Below, in pieces: positions 1 to 7,862 of a stretch of DNA of 64,000 nt (its first letter is position 1; each line of letters opens with the position of its first letter). The DNA is taken from positions 186,001 through 250,000 of the forward strand of contig NZ_JAPQNS010000009.1 in NCBI RefSeq assembly GCF_028867935.1. The letters run 5' to 3'. Both the position numbers and the translations under genes were made by a program. The notes under the pieces are model-generated. The model did no database searches. It was not told where the DNA came from and was given only the letters and a program-made list of their open reading frames with translations. Source of the stretch: Flavobacterium sp. SUN052 (lineage in GTDB: Bacteria > Bacteroidota > Bacteroidia > Flavobacteriales > Flavobacteriaceae).

Positions 1-265
1 CAACCTGCGAGTGTATATCTTCAACGCCATCTTCAATTGTAAACTCGCCACCCTCAATTTCCTGGTAAATAGCAATCAGTTGCGCTTTGAGCATTAGCAG
101 TTCCTGCTCGCCCAACAAACCAATGCTTTGGAGCATAGTAGCATGGGCAATATTGCCCAATACATCGAATGGAGCCAGATAAAGATCCATTTCACGATCA
201 CGCCCAACGGTGAAGCGTTCAATCTGGTCGTTGGTAACGACGCCTTCTTTTTGCCAGAGTTTCAT
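1..265 (-). CDS. argH: argininosuccinate lyase, N-terminal part (runs off the window)
   Basis: The first 88 codons of a minus-strand gene are present; the rest lies beyond position 1. The start is the ATG at 265-263 and the protein begins MKLWQKEGVV. It continues with FTVGRDREMDLYLAPFDVLG and then NIAHATMLQSIGLL, the typical N-terminus of argininosuccinate lyase, including the conserved block around D-x-x-L-x-x-x-D-x-x-G-x-x-A-H. The enzyme splits argininosuccinate into arginine and fumarate in the cytoplasm, the last step of arginine synthesis. It is transcribed away from sufC, and the two share a divergent intergenic region that holds an inverted repeat. The family call rests on only the first fifth of the protein. 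Confidence 0.85.
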   Translation of the reverse strand, partial: MKLWQKEGVVTNDQIERFTVGRDREMDLYLAPFDVLGNIAHATMLQSIGLLGEQELLMLKAQLIAIYQEIEGGEFTIEDGVEDIHSQV

Positions 266-270
266 GTATT

Positions 271-395
271 TAACCGCAAAGACGCAAGGTAAAGCGCAAT
301 GAGCGCGAAGGAAAAGATAGTCTCAATAGGTCACTGCCCTGCAAAGTTGGGGTTTAATTGCGCTCTTTGCGCTATTCTTTGCGACTTTGCGGTAA
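271..395. repeat. imperfect inverted repeat with tandem-word arms between argH and sufC
   Basis: Arm 271-309 and arm 357-395 are reverse complements at roughly 33 of 39 positions. Each arm is a run of about 10-base units built on the word CGCAAAG. The flanking genes diverge, so this cannot be a transcription terminator for either; it lies in the promoter or 5' leader region. Confidence 0.8.
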
Positions 396-458
396 GTAGG
401 CATCAACTTTTATCGCTCCTTTTTTGTTGCTTTAACACATACCTACGTTGTCAAACGT

Positions 459-466
459 TAACTTTG
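459..466 (+). promoter_or_regulatory. probable -7 promoter box of sufC
   Basis: TAACTTTG matches the Bacteroidetes -7 consensus TAnnTTTG and lies 32 bases before the ATG at 499. I see no convincing -33 element at the usual spacing. It lies downstream of the in-frame TTG at 448, which argues against that TTG being the start. Confidence 0.5.
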
Positions 467-498
467 CGGTTTATTTGAAGCTGCTACAAAAACCTATC

Positions 499-1260
499 AT
501 GCTTACTATTAGTGATTTACAAGCCAGCATCGGCGAAAAGCAAATTTTAAAAGGTATCAACCTCACTATCAACGCCGGAGAAGTACACGCCATTATGGGT
601 CCCAACGGCTCTGGCAAAAGTACACTCGCATCAGTATTGGCAGGTCGTGAGGATTATGAAGTGACAGGAGGCAGCGTTGATTATGAAGGAAAAGATTTGC
701 TTGATATGGCCGCTGAAGTGCGTGCTGCCGAAGGTATATTTTTAGCATTTCAGTACCCGGTTGAAATTCCGGGCGTCAGCACTACGAACTTTCTGAAAAC
801 AGCCATGAACGAAATCCGTAAGTATCGCGGACAAGATCCCTTGGATGCCGTTCAGTTTCTGCGGCTGATGAAAGAGAAAATGAAATTAGTCAATATTGAC
901 CAGTCGCTGTTGAGCCGTGCCCTGAACGAAGGTTTTTCGGGTGGGGAGAAAAAGCGTAACGAAATATTCCAGATGGCTATGCTCGAACCGAAACTGGCTA
1001 TTCTCGACGAGACTGATTCGGGCCTTGATATTGACGCCTTACGTATTGTAGCTGAGGGTGTGAACGCCCTTCGTTCACCAGAGCGGGCTACCATTGTGGT
1101 AACGCACTACCAGCGCTTGCTTGATTACATTGTGCCCGATTTTGTACACGTTCTGTATAAAGGCCGTATTGTAAAATCAGGGCCGAAAGAACTGGCTTAC
1201 GAATTGGAGGAAAAAGGATACGATTGGATTAAAGCAGAGGTTGCCGCAGCAGGCGTTTAA
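499..1260 (+). CDS. sufC: Fe-S cluster assembly ATPase SufC
   Basis: A cytoplasmic ABC-type ATPase of the SUF iron-sulfur cluster system; it works in the SufBCD scaffold complex. The 253-residue length is usual for SufC. Walker A is GPNGSGKS at residues 34-41. The signature FSGGEKKR is near residue 150 and is followed by the Walker B and D-loop stretch LAILDETDSGLDIDAL, all typical of SufC rather than of transporter ATPases. I chose the ATG at 499 because the longer frame begins with a TTG that precedes the promoter box. sufD follows after 11 bases, so they form one operon. sufB and sufS are not adjacent: the gene upstream is argH on the other strand. Confidence 0.95.
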   Translation: MLTISDLQASIGEKQILKGINLTINAGEVHAIMGPNGSGKSTLASVLAGREDYEVTGGSVDYEGKDLLDMAAEVRAAEGIFLAFQYPVEIPGVSTTNFLKTAMNEIRKYRGQDPLDAVQFLRLMKEKMKLVNIDQSLLSRALNEGFSGGEKKRNEIFQMAMLEPKLAILDETDSGLDIDALRIVAEGVNALRSPERATIVVTHYQRLLDYIVPDFVHVLYKGRIVKSGPKELAYELEEKGYDWIKAEVAAAGV

Positions 1261-1271
1261 GACATACGAAC

Positions 1272-2603
1272 ATGACTAATCAACCTCAAAATAGCCCCGT
1301 TCTACCGTTTCGTGATCGTCTGCTGGCCGATTTCCGGGCCTCGGAAGAGCGGATGAACGGCGAGACGAAATCGCCTTTACATCAGGTTCGTCGGGCGGCC
1401 TTGCAAACGTTCGAAACGCTGGGTTTCCCAACGATAAAGCACGAAGAGTGGAAATACTCGAATGTGACGAGCCTTATCAATAAAGCATACGAAATCGATC
1501 AGCCTTCGACCATTTCGGCTGAGGATCTGGATTCGTTACAAATACCGAATCTGTCGGGAAATATTCTGTATTTCGTGAATGGGCAGTACCGCGCCGATCT
1601 GTCGCGGATTGTTAGCCCAGCTTCCGAAGTGCAGATAATGCCATTTCGTGAGGCTCTTACGGAGCAGTCCGAAGCAGTTGGGGCCTACTTTTCGCGGCTT
1701 GCTGATTTTCAGGATAACGCCTTCACAGCATTGAATACCGCTTTTGCATTTGATGGCGTATTTATCCGTGTTCCTGATGGAAAGACGGTAGCTGAGCCAA
1801 TCATCATGCGGTTTATTACTGATGCCCGCACCAACAGTGTGGCTGCGCAACCCCGCAACCTCATTATTGCCGGTCGTAATGCGGAAGTCAAAGTGGTTGA
1901 AGCATACCGGACCCTGGGCGATGAAGCTAGCTTCACAAATGCCGTTACGGAAGTAGTTGTGGCTCGCGATGCCCGCGTCGAGTATTACAAGGTTCAAAAT
2001 GACACCAATCAGTCGTACCATATTGGTACAACTCAGGTTCGTCAGTCTGACAACAGTTTGTTTTATTCGGCAACAGTGACGCTCAACGGCGGTTTTGTCA
2101 GAAACAACCTCAACATTGTGCTGGACGGCGAACACTGCGAAGCACACATGTACGGCCTTTATATACCAAACGGCAAGCAGCACATTGATAACCACACCTT
2201 AGTAGATCATGCCAAGCCGAATTCGTACAGCAACGAGTTGTATAAAGGCATTCTGGAAGAGCGTGCAACGGGGGTTTTCAATGGTAAGATCTACGTTCGG
2301 CCCGACGCGCAGAAGACCAACGCGTATCAGTCGTGCAAGAACGTGGTGCTCTCGCCCGATGCAACCATGAACACCAAACCCCAGTTGGAAATCTACGCCG
2401 ACGACGTGAAGTGTTCGCACGGTACTACAACGGGTAAACTCAACGACGAAGCTCTGTTTTACATGCGGTCGCGGGGTATTCCCAAAGAGCAAGCGCAAAC
2501 ATTGCTGATGTATGCGTTTGCTGAAGATGTCATGAACAAGATCAAAATTGCCCCCATTCGGGAATATCTGGAAGGGGTTGTTGCCGAGAAACTGGCCATG
2601 TAA
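1272..2603 (+). CDS. sufD: Fe-S cluster assembly protein SufD
   Basis: 443 residues, the usual size. It is the SufBD-fold subunit that pairs with SufB on the SufC dimer and supports iron entry during cluster assembly. The N-terminus carries the SufD hallmark FPTIKHEEWKYSNV (residues about 52-65). The C-terminal core has VDHAKPNSYSNELYKGILEE and CSHGTTTGKLNDEALFYMRSRG, the conserved beta-helix region with the functional Cys-His pair. The gene follows sufC after 11 bases and is closed by a hairpin. It could only be confused with SufB, but sequence before the core and the length favour SufD. Confidence 0.95.
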   Translation: MTNQPQNSPVLPFRDRLLADFRASEERMNGETKSPLHQVRRAALQTFETLGFPTIKHEEWKYSNVTSLINKAYEIDQPSTISAEDLDSLQIPNLSGNILYFVNGQYRADLSRIVSPASEVQIMPFREALTEQSEAVGAYFSRLADFQDNAFTALNTAFAFDGVFIRVPDGKTVAEPIIMRFITDARTNSVAAQPRNLIIAGRNAEVKVVEAYRTLGDEASFTNAVTEVVVARDARVEYYKVQNDTNQSYHIGTTQVRQSDNSLFYSATVTLNGGFVRNNLNIVLDGEHCEAHMYGLYIPNGKQHIDNHTLVDHAKPNSYSNELYKGILEERATGVFNGKIYVRPDAQKTNAYQSCKNVVLSPDATMNTKPQLEIYADDVKCSHGTTTGKLNDEALFYMRSRGIPKEQAQTLLMYAFAEDVMNKIKIAPIREYLEGVVAEKLAM

Positions 2604-2627
2604 TTTTGCCTTAACGGACCAATACTG

Positions 2628-2674
2628 AAAATGGATAATGGAACGCGTAACAGCGACCTGTTATCCATTTTTTT
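2628..2674 (+). terminator. rho-independent-like terminator of sufCD
   Basis: An 11-base perfect stem (AAAATGGATAA at 2628-2638, TTATCCATTTT at 2661-2671) runs straight into a T tract, 25 bases after the sufD stop. The next gene is convergent and ends at 2679. Confidence 0.7.
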
Positions 2675-2678
2675 GTCT

Positions 2679-3101
2679 TTAGTCGCCCCAGGCAGTAAGC
2701 ACAAGCGTTCTGCTGCCGCCATGATCACGGTGTTCGCCAAGATAAATTCCCTGCCATGTGCCCAGATTCAGTTGGCCGTTGGCAATCGGAATGGTTACGG
2801 AATGTCCCAGCAGGGCGGCTTTGAGATGAGCGGGCATATCGTCGCTGCCCTCGTAATCATGTTGATAATAGGGCGCATTTTCAGGCACCATTTTATTAAA
2901 ATGACTCTCAAAATCCATCCTTACCGTTGGATCGGCATTTTCGTTGATGGTCAAGCTGGCTGATGTGTGCTGAATAAACACCTGCAAAAGCCCCACTTTA
3001 AGTTTTCGTATCTCAGGAAATTGTTGTTCAACTATTCGGGTGATCAGGTGAAACCCGCGAGGATAGGATTGTAGTCGGATGGTTTTCTGAAAAATTTGCA
3101 T
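2679..3101 (-). CDS. YjbQ family protein (UPF0047)
   Basis: 140 residues of the YjbQ/UPF0047 family, small cytoplasmic trimeric proteins; some members have weak thiamine-phosphate synthase activity, but the physiological role is unsettled. Conserved blocks seen are LLQVFIQHTSASLTINENAD (residues about 38-57), then PENAPYYQHDYEGSDDMPAH and LGTWQGIYLGEHRDHGG, which supply the conserved His/Asp/Glu cluster. The gene begins 8 bases after the CpsB-type phosphatase stop on the same strand, so the two are probably cotranscribed; nothing suggests a functional link with polysaccharide. Confidence 0.88.
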   Translation of the reverse strand: MQIFQKTIRLQSYPRGFHLITRIVEQQFPEIRKLKVGLLQVFIQHTSASLTINENADPTVRMDFESHFNKMVPENAPYYQHDYEGSDDMPAHLKAALLGHSVTIPIANGQLNLGTWQGIYLGEHRDHGGSRTLVLTAWGD

Positions 3102-3109
3102 GGCTCTCG

Positions 3110-3919
3110 TCAGGAGGACTTTGACTGGGTAAATGACAGATTGTCCTCAATAAACGATTTATTTCTTAAAGGCAATCTGTTCAACTGCTTGTAAGCGGTT
3201 GAGTCAAAGAAAGTCTGAAACAGCGCCAAATCATCGGGGGAATGTAAGTCCGAGCCGACAAAATCAATCCATTTAGCATCGACTAGTTGTTGCGCCTGCT
3301 TTTTTACGGCTGGCCCGTACTGCCCTGCCAACGAACCCCAGTTGAGTTGGAACAGGCAACCCATATCCCGTAATTTGCCTAATGCCTTGATGTTGCTGTG
3401 ATAACAAACGTACCGCTCAGGGTGAGCCAGCAGAGGCTGATACCCTTTGATCTGCATCTGAAACAGAATTGTATCCAGAAAAGGGGGGGCGGCATCCCAG
3501 CCTATTTCGATCAACACATAGCGCTGCCTCCCAAAAGTGAGGAGGGGGCTGTTGGCTAATAACTCCAGAAACAACTCATCAACCATATACTCCGCTGCTA
3601 CGTCGAGAGTGAGCGGCAATTGGTAATTTTCGATCAGTTTGCGCAGAGCAGCTTGGCCATTTATCAGCGTTGTATGGGAATTGGGGTAGCGGATGTGGTT
3701 AATATGGGGAGTCGTAACAATGTACCGGATGCCCCAGGATACGAACTGATTCAGGCAAGCCAGCACCTCTTCGTGCGTTGTGAGGCCGTCGTCAACCCCT
3801 GCCAGCATATGGGAGTGAATATCAGTTGGCCAGTCGCATGCATAAATGGAAGGGTTTTGGGTTCGAAAAGCCGAGATTCGGCGGCTGATCCGGGCTACTA
3901 TATTGGTTAGAGTACTCAT
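3110..3919 (-). CDS. CpsB/YwqE-type tyrosine-protein phosphatase (PHP fold)
   Basis: 269 residues of the PHP-fold metallophosphatase family that dephosphorylates the BY-kinase controlling capsule or exopolysaccharide chain length. Metal-binding motifs are in the expected order: DIHSHMLAGVDDG at residues 33-45, TTPH, AAEYMVDELF, LAHPERY and VGSDLH. The cognate kinase is present in the same locus as the Wzc-like gene at 11960-14308, which supports a kinase-phosphatase pair. The short N-terminal extension rich in Ile and Arg (residues 1-25) may be an amphipathic anchor. The gene diverges from the glycosyltransferase at 4078. Confidence 0.9.
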   Translation of the reverse strand: MSTLTNIVARISRRISAFRTQNPSIYACDWPTDIHSHMLAGVDDGLTTHEEVLACLNQFVSWGIRYIVTTPHINHIRYPNSHTTLINGQAALRKLIENYQLPLTLDVAAEYMVDELFLELLANSPLLTFGRQRYVLIEIGWDAAPPFLDTILFQMQIKGYQPLLAHPERYVCYHSNIKALGKLRDMGCLFQLNWGSLAGQYGPAVKKQAQQLVDAKWIDFVGSDLHSPDDLALFQTFFDSTAYKQLNRLPLRNKSFIEDNLSFTQSKSS

Positions 3920-4028
3920 TCATATGGGTTAAAACCTGGTGAAAATACGCAGTTAATACGGTTGCAAAATGCGCTACTTCCCGTCTCAATGTAAATTTAG
4001 GAATTAACTACTAAATCAGATTGCATTC

Positions 4029-4075
4029 GGTAAAAGGCACATATAAATGACCATTTTACCTTTTATTCTTTTTTC
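4029..4075 (+). promoter_or_regulatory. leader hairpin followed by T-rich run before the glycosyltransferase at 4078
   Basis: GGTAAAA (4029-4035) pairs with TTTTACC (4054-4060), followed by a run of mostly T ending just before the GTG start. The shape is that of a weak terminator, yet it stands in front of the gene, so it could be an attenuator. The stem is only 7 bases and the upstream gene is on the other strand. Confidence 0.35.
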
Positions 4076-4077
4076 TA

Positions 4078-4818
4078 GTGTCGCGAAAGAAAATTATCAG
4101 TCTAAATATTACGCTGAGTACGTATCAGGATTTTATGGCTGACGTACTTAAGGCCGCCCGGCAACGAGTTCCGGCTTATGGATGTTTTGCTAATGTACAC
4201 ATGACTGTTGAAGCTGCCCAGGATACCAACTTTGCACAGGCCGTGAACCGGGCAACCTGGGTCACCGCCGACGGGGTGCCAATGATCTGGGCATTGCGGA
4301 CACTTTACGGAATTCGCCAGGAGAGGATTACGGGGTTGGATGTGCTGCCCGACTTGCTCACCGAAGCTGCCCATCACAAGCTATCGGTTTTTTTCTACGG
4401 ATCAACACCGGAGGTTTTAGCTCGATGCGCTGCATTTTGCCAACAGCATCATCCAACACTGTCCATCACTGGTATGCATTCTCCGCCCTTCCGTCCGCTC
4501 ACCGTAGCCGAAGAGCAGCAGGACATTGATACAATTAAAGCTTCGGACGCATCCATTGTATTTGTCGCGCTGGGTTGCCCGAAACAGGAAAAATGGATGG
4601 CTACTGTCAGCGACCGAATTCCGGCCGTTTTATTGGGCATTGGTGGAGCCTTGCCCGTTACAATTGGCGAGCAACTGCGTGCCCCCGGCTGGATGCAACA
4701 GGCTGGTCTGGAATGGCTCTTCCGGCTTATTCAGGAGCCCCGCCGACTAATTCGGCGCTATTTTTATACGAACACACTTTTTATCTGGTATCTGCTGCGA
4801 CAACGCCTGAGCCAGTAA
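4078..4818 (+). CDS. WecG/TagA/CpsF family glycosyltransferase (GT26)
   Basis: 246 residues of the GT26 family, membrane-associated enzymes that add the second sugar (often N-acetylmannosamine or a uronic acid) to a lipid-linked sugar in polysaccharide or teichoic acid synthesis. Visible motifs are CFANVHMTVEAAQD, WVTADGVPMIWALR (with the catalytic-type Asp), RITGLDVLPDLL, FFYGSTPEVL, FVALGCPKQEKW and LGIGGALPVTIG. The start is a GTG: the frame upstream meets a stop at 4048 with no ATG, and the protein begins MSRKKIISLN, matching the family start. It is the first gene of a three-glycosyltransferase block in the exopolysaccharide locus. The donor sugar cannot be told from sequence. Confidence 0.88.
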   Translation: MSRKKIISLNITLSTYQDFMADVLKAARQRVPAYGCFANVHMTVEAAQDTNFAQAVNRATWVTADGVPMIWALRTLYGIRQERITGLDVLPDLLTEAAHHKLSVFFYGSTPEVLARCAAFCQQHHPTLSITGMHSPPFRPLTVAEEQQDIDTIKASDASIVFVALGCPKQEKWMATVSDRIPAVLLGIGGALPVTIGEQLRAPGWMQQAGLEWLFRLIQEPRRLIRRYFYTNTLFIWYLLRQRLSQ

Positions 4819-4857
4819 TACCCCCATAACTAACCCATTCACTTTATATGATTTTTC

Positions 4858-5778
4858 ATGACAATTGCTCCCATCATTTTATTTGCCTATAAACGACCTA
4901 ATGAACTTTCCCAGACCATTCAGGCGCTTCAGTCGAATCATTTAGCTGCGCAAAGTGAGCTGTATATATTTGCTGATGGTCCCCGTCATCCCGCCGACGA
5001 GCCAAAGGTAGCGGCTACCCGGGCCGTACTAGATAAAATCACTGGTTTTAAGGCCATCCACCGAGCCTACAGTCCCCATAATATTGGCTGTGCCGATTCG
5101 ATTATTGCGGGCATCTCCTCAGTATTAAAACAGCATCCGGCGGCTATTGTGGTGGAGGATGACATTGTTACCAGCCCAAATTTTCTGGATTTTATGAACC
5201 AGTGCCTCCAGCAATATGCAGCCAACCCGGCCATATTCTCGATTGGGGGGTACACTTTTCCCTTATTAAAACCCACGGGGTATACCGACGATGTATATTT
5301 TTTCGGGCGGACATGCGCGTGGGGATGGGGAATCTGGGCCGATCGCTGGTTCAAAGCCGACTGGGACCTCACCGACTTCGATACATTTATAAATGATCCA
5401 GTTGCTCAAAAACGGTTCAACGAGGGCGGTAGCGATCGGGTTAGAATGTTGCAGCGGGCGCATACCAAAGAAATTGACGCCTGGGACATCCGCCTGTGCT
5501 ACGCCGAGTTTCAGCAACAGGGCCTAACGGTTTTTCCGACGCTTTCAAAAACGCTCAACATCGGGGTCGATTCGCCCGATTCCACTACTGAAGTCGTGTA
5601 CGACCGTTACCGAACTCCCTTGGACTCTGGAGAGCAACGAACATTTGCCCTGCCAAAACAAGCCGTGGTCAATGTCGAATATGCCCGGCAGTTTCGCCAC
5701 AAGTTTAGCCGATCTGTGCGAGCCTGGAACAAACTACGAACGTACGCCAGACAAGTTAGTACTCGTTTGAGCCAGTGA
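4858..5778 (+). CDS. glycosyltransferase, GT-A fold
   Basis: 306 residues. The N-terminus PIILFAYKRPNELSQTIQAL is the start of a GT-A Rossmann-like domain. IFADGP and AAIVVEDDIVTSPNFLDF (near residue 100) give the acidic DxD-like metal site. WGWGIWADRW further on resembles the acceptor-side Trp-rich loop of this Bacteroidetes glycosyltransferase group, often annotated as HlpA-like sugar transferases. It sits 39 bases after the GT26 gene and 34 before the GT4 gene, so it is very likely in the same operon and adds one residue of the exopolysaccharide repeat unit. Substrate unknown. Confidence 0.8.
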   Translation: MTIAPIILFAYKRPNELSQTIQALQSNHLAAQSELYIFADGPRHPADEPKVAATRAVLDKITGFKAIHRAYSPHNIGCADSIIAGISSVLKQHPAAIVVEDDIVTSPNFLDFMNQCLQQYAANPAIFSIGGYTFPLLKPTGYTDDVYFFGRTCAWGWGIWADRWFKADWDLTDFDTFINDPVAQKRFNEGGSDRVRMLQRAHTKEIDAWDIRLCYAEFQQQGLTVFPTLSKTLNIGVDSPDSTTEVVYDRYRTPLDSGEQRTFALPKQAVVNVEYARQFRHKFSRSVRAWNKLRTYARQVSTRLSQ

Positions 5779-5812
5779 AAAAACACCAATCAAAAGCAAA
5801 TCTGGCCTCATC

Positions 5813-6997
5813 ATGCGGGTACTTTTACTACACAATTATTATCAGCAAGCGGGGGGCGAGGATACTGTTTTCGAGCAGGAAGCTGCATTGCTTCGTCAGA
5901 ATGGAGTTACCGTTGAAACGTTGACGTTTACCAATCAAACGTTCGATGGGTCGTGGTTGGGCAATACGCAGTCGGCTATACAGGCATTTTACAACACCAC
6001 CTCGGCCCAACGGTTGAGTGATGTGCTCGACGAATTTCGGCCCGATGTTGTGCATATTCACAACCTGTTTTACACGGCATCGCCAGCCATGATTATGGTG
6101 GCTCGACAACGGGGCATTCCAGTGGTCATGACCTTGCATAATTATCGGTTGGTATGCGCTAATGGGTTGTTGATGCGAACCGGACAGATTCCCTGCGAAG
6201 ATTGCCTGACCAGCACAGTACCGCTGTCGGGTATTCGGCACGGTTGTTTCCGCGATTCACCTACCCAATCGGCTCACCTAACCTTACTGACTAGTGCCCA
6301 TCGGTTGCTGAATACCTGGAAACAGGTCAATCGGTTTATTGTATTGACCCAGTTTGCCCGGCAAACGTTTTTGCGCTCGTCGCTCCATCTCAAGCCGGAA
6401 CAAATTTCCATAAAGCCAAATTCGATACCTGATTTAGGATACACACCTTTTTCGACGCGGGCTGATTTCTTTTTGTATATCGGTCGGCTTTCCAGCGAAA
6501 AGGGTATTCAAACCTTGCTCGACGCTGCCCAGACCCACGCTTTCCCGTTGCGTATCATTGGCGATGGCCCCATGAAAGGTCTGGTTCAGGAAGCAGCCCG
6601 GAAATTGAGCCACGTGGAGTATGTGGGTGCTCAACCACGGCAGGCCGTTTGGGATAATCTTCGCCAATGCCGGGCCGTAATAGTGCCTTCACTTTGTTAC
6701 GAAGGTCTGCCTACCGTGATTCTGGAAGCGTTCGCTTCGGGGACGCCCGTTATCTGTTCCGATCAGAAAAACCTGAATCAGATCGTACAGCATAATGAGA
6801 CTGGTTTGCTGTTCAAAACCGGAGATAGCGATGATCTGGTACGAACTCTGCAACTCCCTGCTGATCTGGAAAACCTGGCCCAAAATGGATACCAGCAGTA
6901 TCAGGCTAATTACACACCCGAACGCTCGTTTGAGGGGCTAATGGAGATTTACCGGGGTGTTACCGCTACCGCCCTGAAACCTGTCCCGACCATTTGA
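5813..6997 (+). CDS. glycosyltransferase family 4
   Basis: 394 residues with the two-Rossmann GT-B layout. The N-terminal acceptor domain begins MRVLLLHNYYQQAGGED and includes PDVVHIHNLF and PVVMTLHNYRLVCANG. The C-terminal nucleotide-sugar domain has FLYIGRLSSEKGIQTLLDA and the E-x7-E motif EGLPTVILE with AFASGTPVI. A cytoplasmic, retaining transferase, expected to extend the lipid-linked repeat unit. A cluster of cysteines (CANG, CEDCL, HGC) in the N-terminal domain is common in this subgroup. Last gene of the plus-strand block; its final 32 bases overlap the convergent glycosyltransferase gene. Confidence 0.88.
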   Translation: MRVLLLHNYYQQAGGEDTVFEQEAALLRQNGVTVETLTFTNQTFDGSWLGNTQSAIQAFYNTTSAQRLSDVLDEFRPDVVHIHNLFYTASPAMIMVARQRGIPVVMTLHNYRLVCANGLLMRTGQIPCEDCLTSTVPLSGIRHGCFRDSPTQSAHLTLLTSAHRLLNTWKQVNRFIVLTQFARQTFLRSSLHLKPEQISIKPNSIPDLGYTPFSTRADFFLYIGRLSSEKGIQTLLDAAQTHAFPLRIIGDGPMKGLVQEAARKLSHVEYVGAQPRQAVWDNLRQCRAVIVPSLCYEGLPTVILEAFASGTPVICSDQKNLNQIVQHNETGLLFKTGDSDDLVRTLQLPADLENLAQNGYQQYQANYTPERSFEGLMEIYRGVTATALKPVPTI

Positions 6998-7862
6998 TAC
7001 GACGGAGGGTATAGCCTCCCAGAATGCGGAGCATATCGAGCCCAAAATAGAGCAATCCCAATGGTGAATGTTTCGTGGCAAACTGATACCGGACTGGGTA
7101 GTTGATAGGCGATTTAATGGAAGTCAGGGCTTGTCGGAACTGACGGAGAGAGGCTTGTTGCTTTACATCAAACCCCGTAGCATCGGTATACTCATAAACG
7201 ACACTGGCGACCGAAATCACAAGTGGAAACCCCGCTTTTCGGGCACTGACCGTGAAATCGATGTCTGACATGTAGTGCTGAAAACGTTGCTCATCGAACA
7301 ATCCGATAACCTCGAAAACCCGTTGCGGTATCAGCATACCCCGACCTGGTAAACTCTCTGAGTGGATATAAGGGCCATTAGCCTGCAAGGCTTTGTAGCT
7401 ATTGTGAAAGCGGGTTTTGGCCCAATCAGTAATCTGGGGCAGCCACAGATTCATGCCGGTGCCCGCGTAGAGCAGACGGTGGTGAGCCTGACTATCAACC
7501 GAGGGAGACCCAATGATACAACCCTGGTTATCCTGATAAGCAGCCAGAAGAGTTTTCAGATAATTGGGGTCAACCTCCGTATCATCGTTAAGGGTCAGCA
7601 CAAAATCGTCGGTACCCAATAATCCCTGGCCTTGCACGTAGCGAATACCAAGGTTTGTAGCACCTGTCCACCACAGAGAACCCGTGCCTGCCAATACGAT
7701 CACATTGGTGTGGTGCACATGAATAGCTTCTGCGGTCCCGTCAGTTGAACCATCATCAACGACGATAATCTGGTAAGTGGGTATCGTTTGCTGGGCCAGA
7801 CAAGCCAGGCACTTCAGGGTATGCTGTTTGCGGTTGTGAACCGGGATGATAATGTAAATCAT
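6966..7862 (-). CDS. glycosyltransferase family 2
   Basis: 298 residues. It opens with IYIIIPVHNRKQHTLKCL, then VVDDGSTDGT (residues about 35-44) and the metal-site stretch LTLNDDTEVDPNYL; GLFDEQRFQHYMSDIDF supplies the catalytic-base region. WWTGATNLGIRY resembles rhamnosyltransferase-like GT2 enzymes, but the sugar is not certain. It is the last gene of the long minus-strand exopolysaccharide operon. Its first 107 bases overlap the end of the polymerase gene in another frame, which suggests translational coupling. Confidence 0.87.
   Translation of the reverse strand: MIYIIIPVHNRKQHTLKCLACLAQQTIPTYQIIVVDDGSTDGTAEAIHVHHTNVIVLAGTGSLWWTGATNLGIRYVQGQGLLGTDDFVLTLNDDTEVDPNYLKTLLAAYQDNQGCIIGSPSVDSQAHHRLLYAGTGMNLWLPQITDWAKTRFHNSYKALQANGPYIHSESLPGRGMLIPQRVFEVIGLFDEQRFQHYMSDIDFTVSARKAGFPLVISVASVVYEYTDATGFDVKQQASLRQFRQALTSIKSPINYPVRYQFATKHSPLGLLYFGLDMLRILGGYTLRRIKWSGQVSGR

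Noticed and set aside
271..395. Possible rRNA or CRISPR fragment suggested by repeated CGCAAAG words
   Set aside because: There are no regular repeats and spacers and no rRNA sequence; it is an inverted repeat.
448..498. Upstream TTG start for SufC
   Set aside because: It lies before the promoter box, and family alignment starts at MLTISDLQ.
1536..2195. 219-codon minus-strand frame within sufD
   Set aside because: It overlaps sufD throughout and has no recognisable family; sufD is certain.
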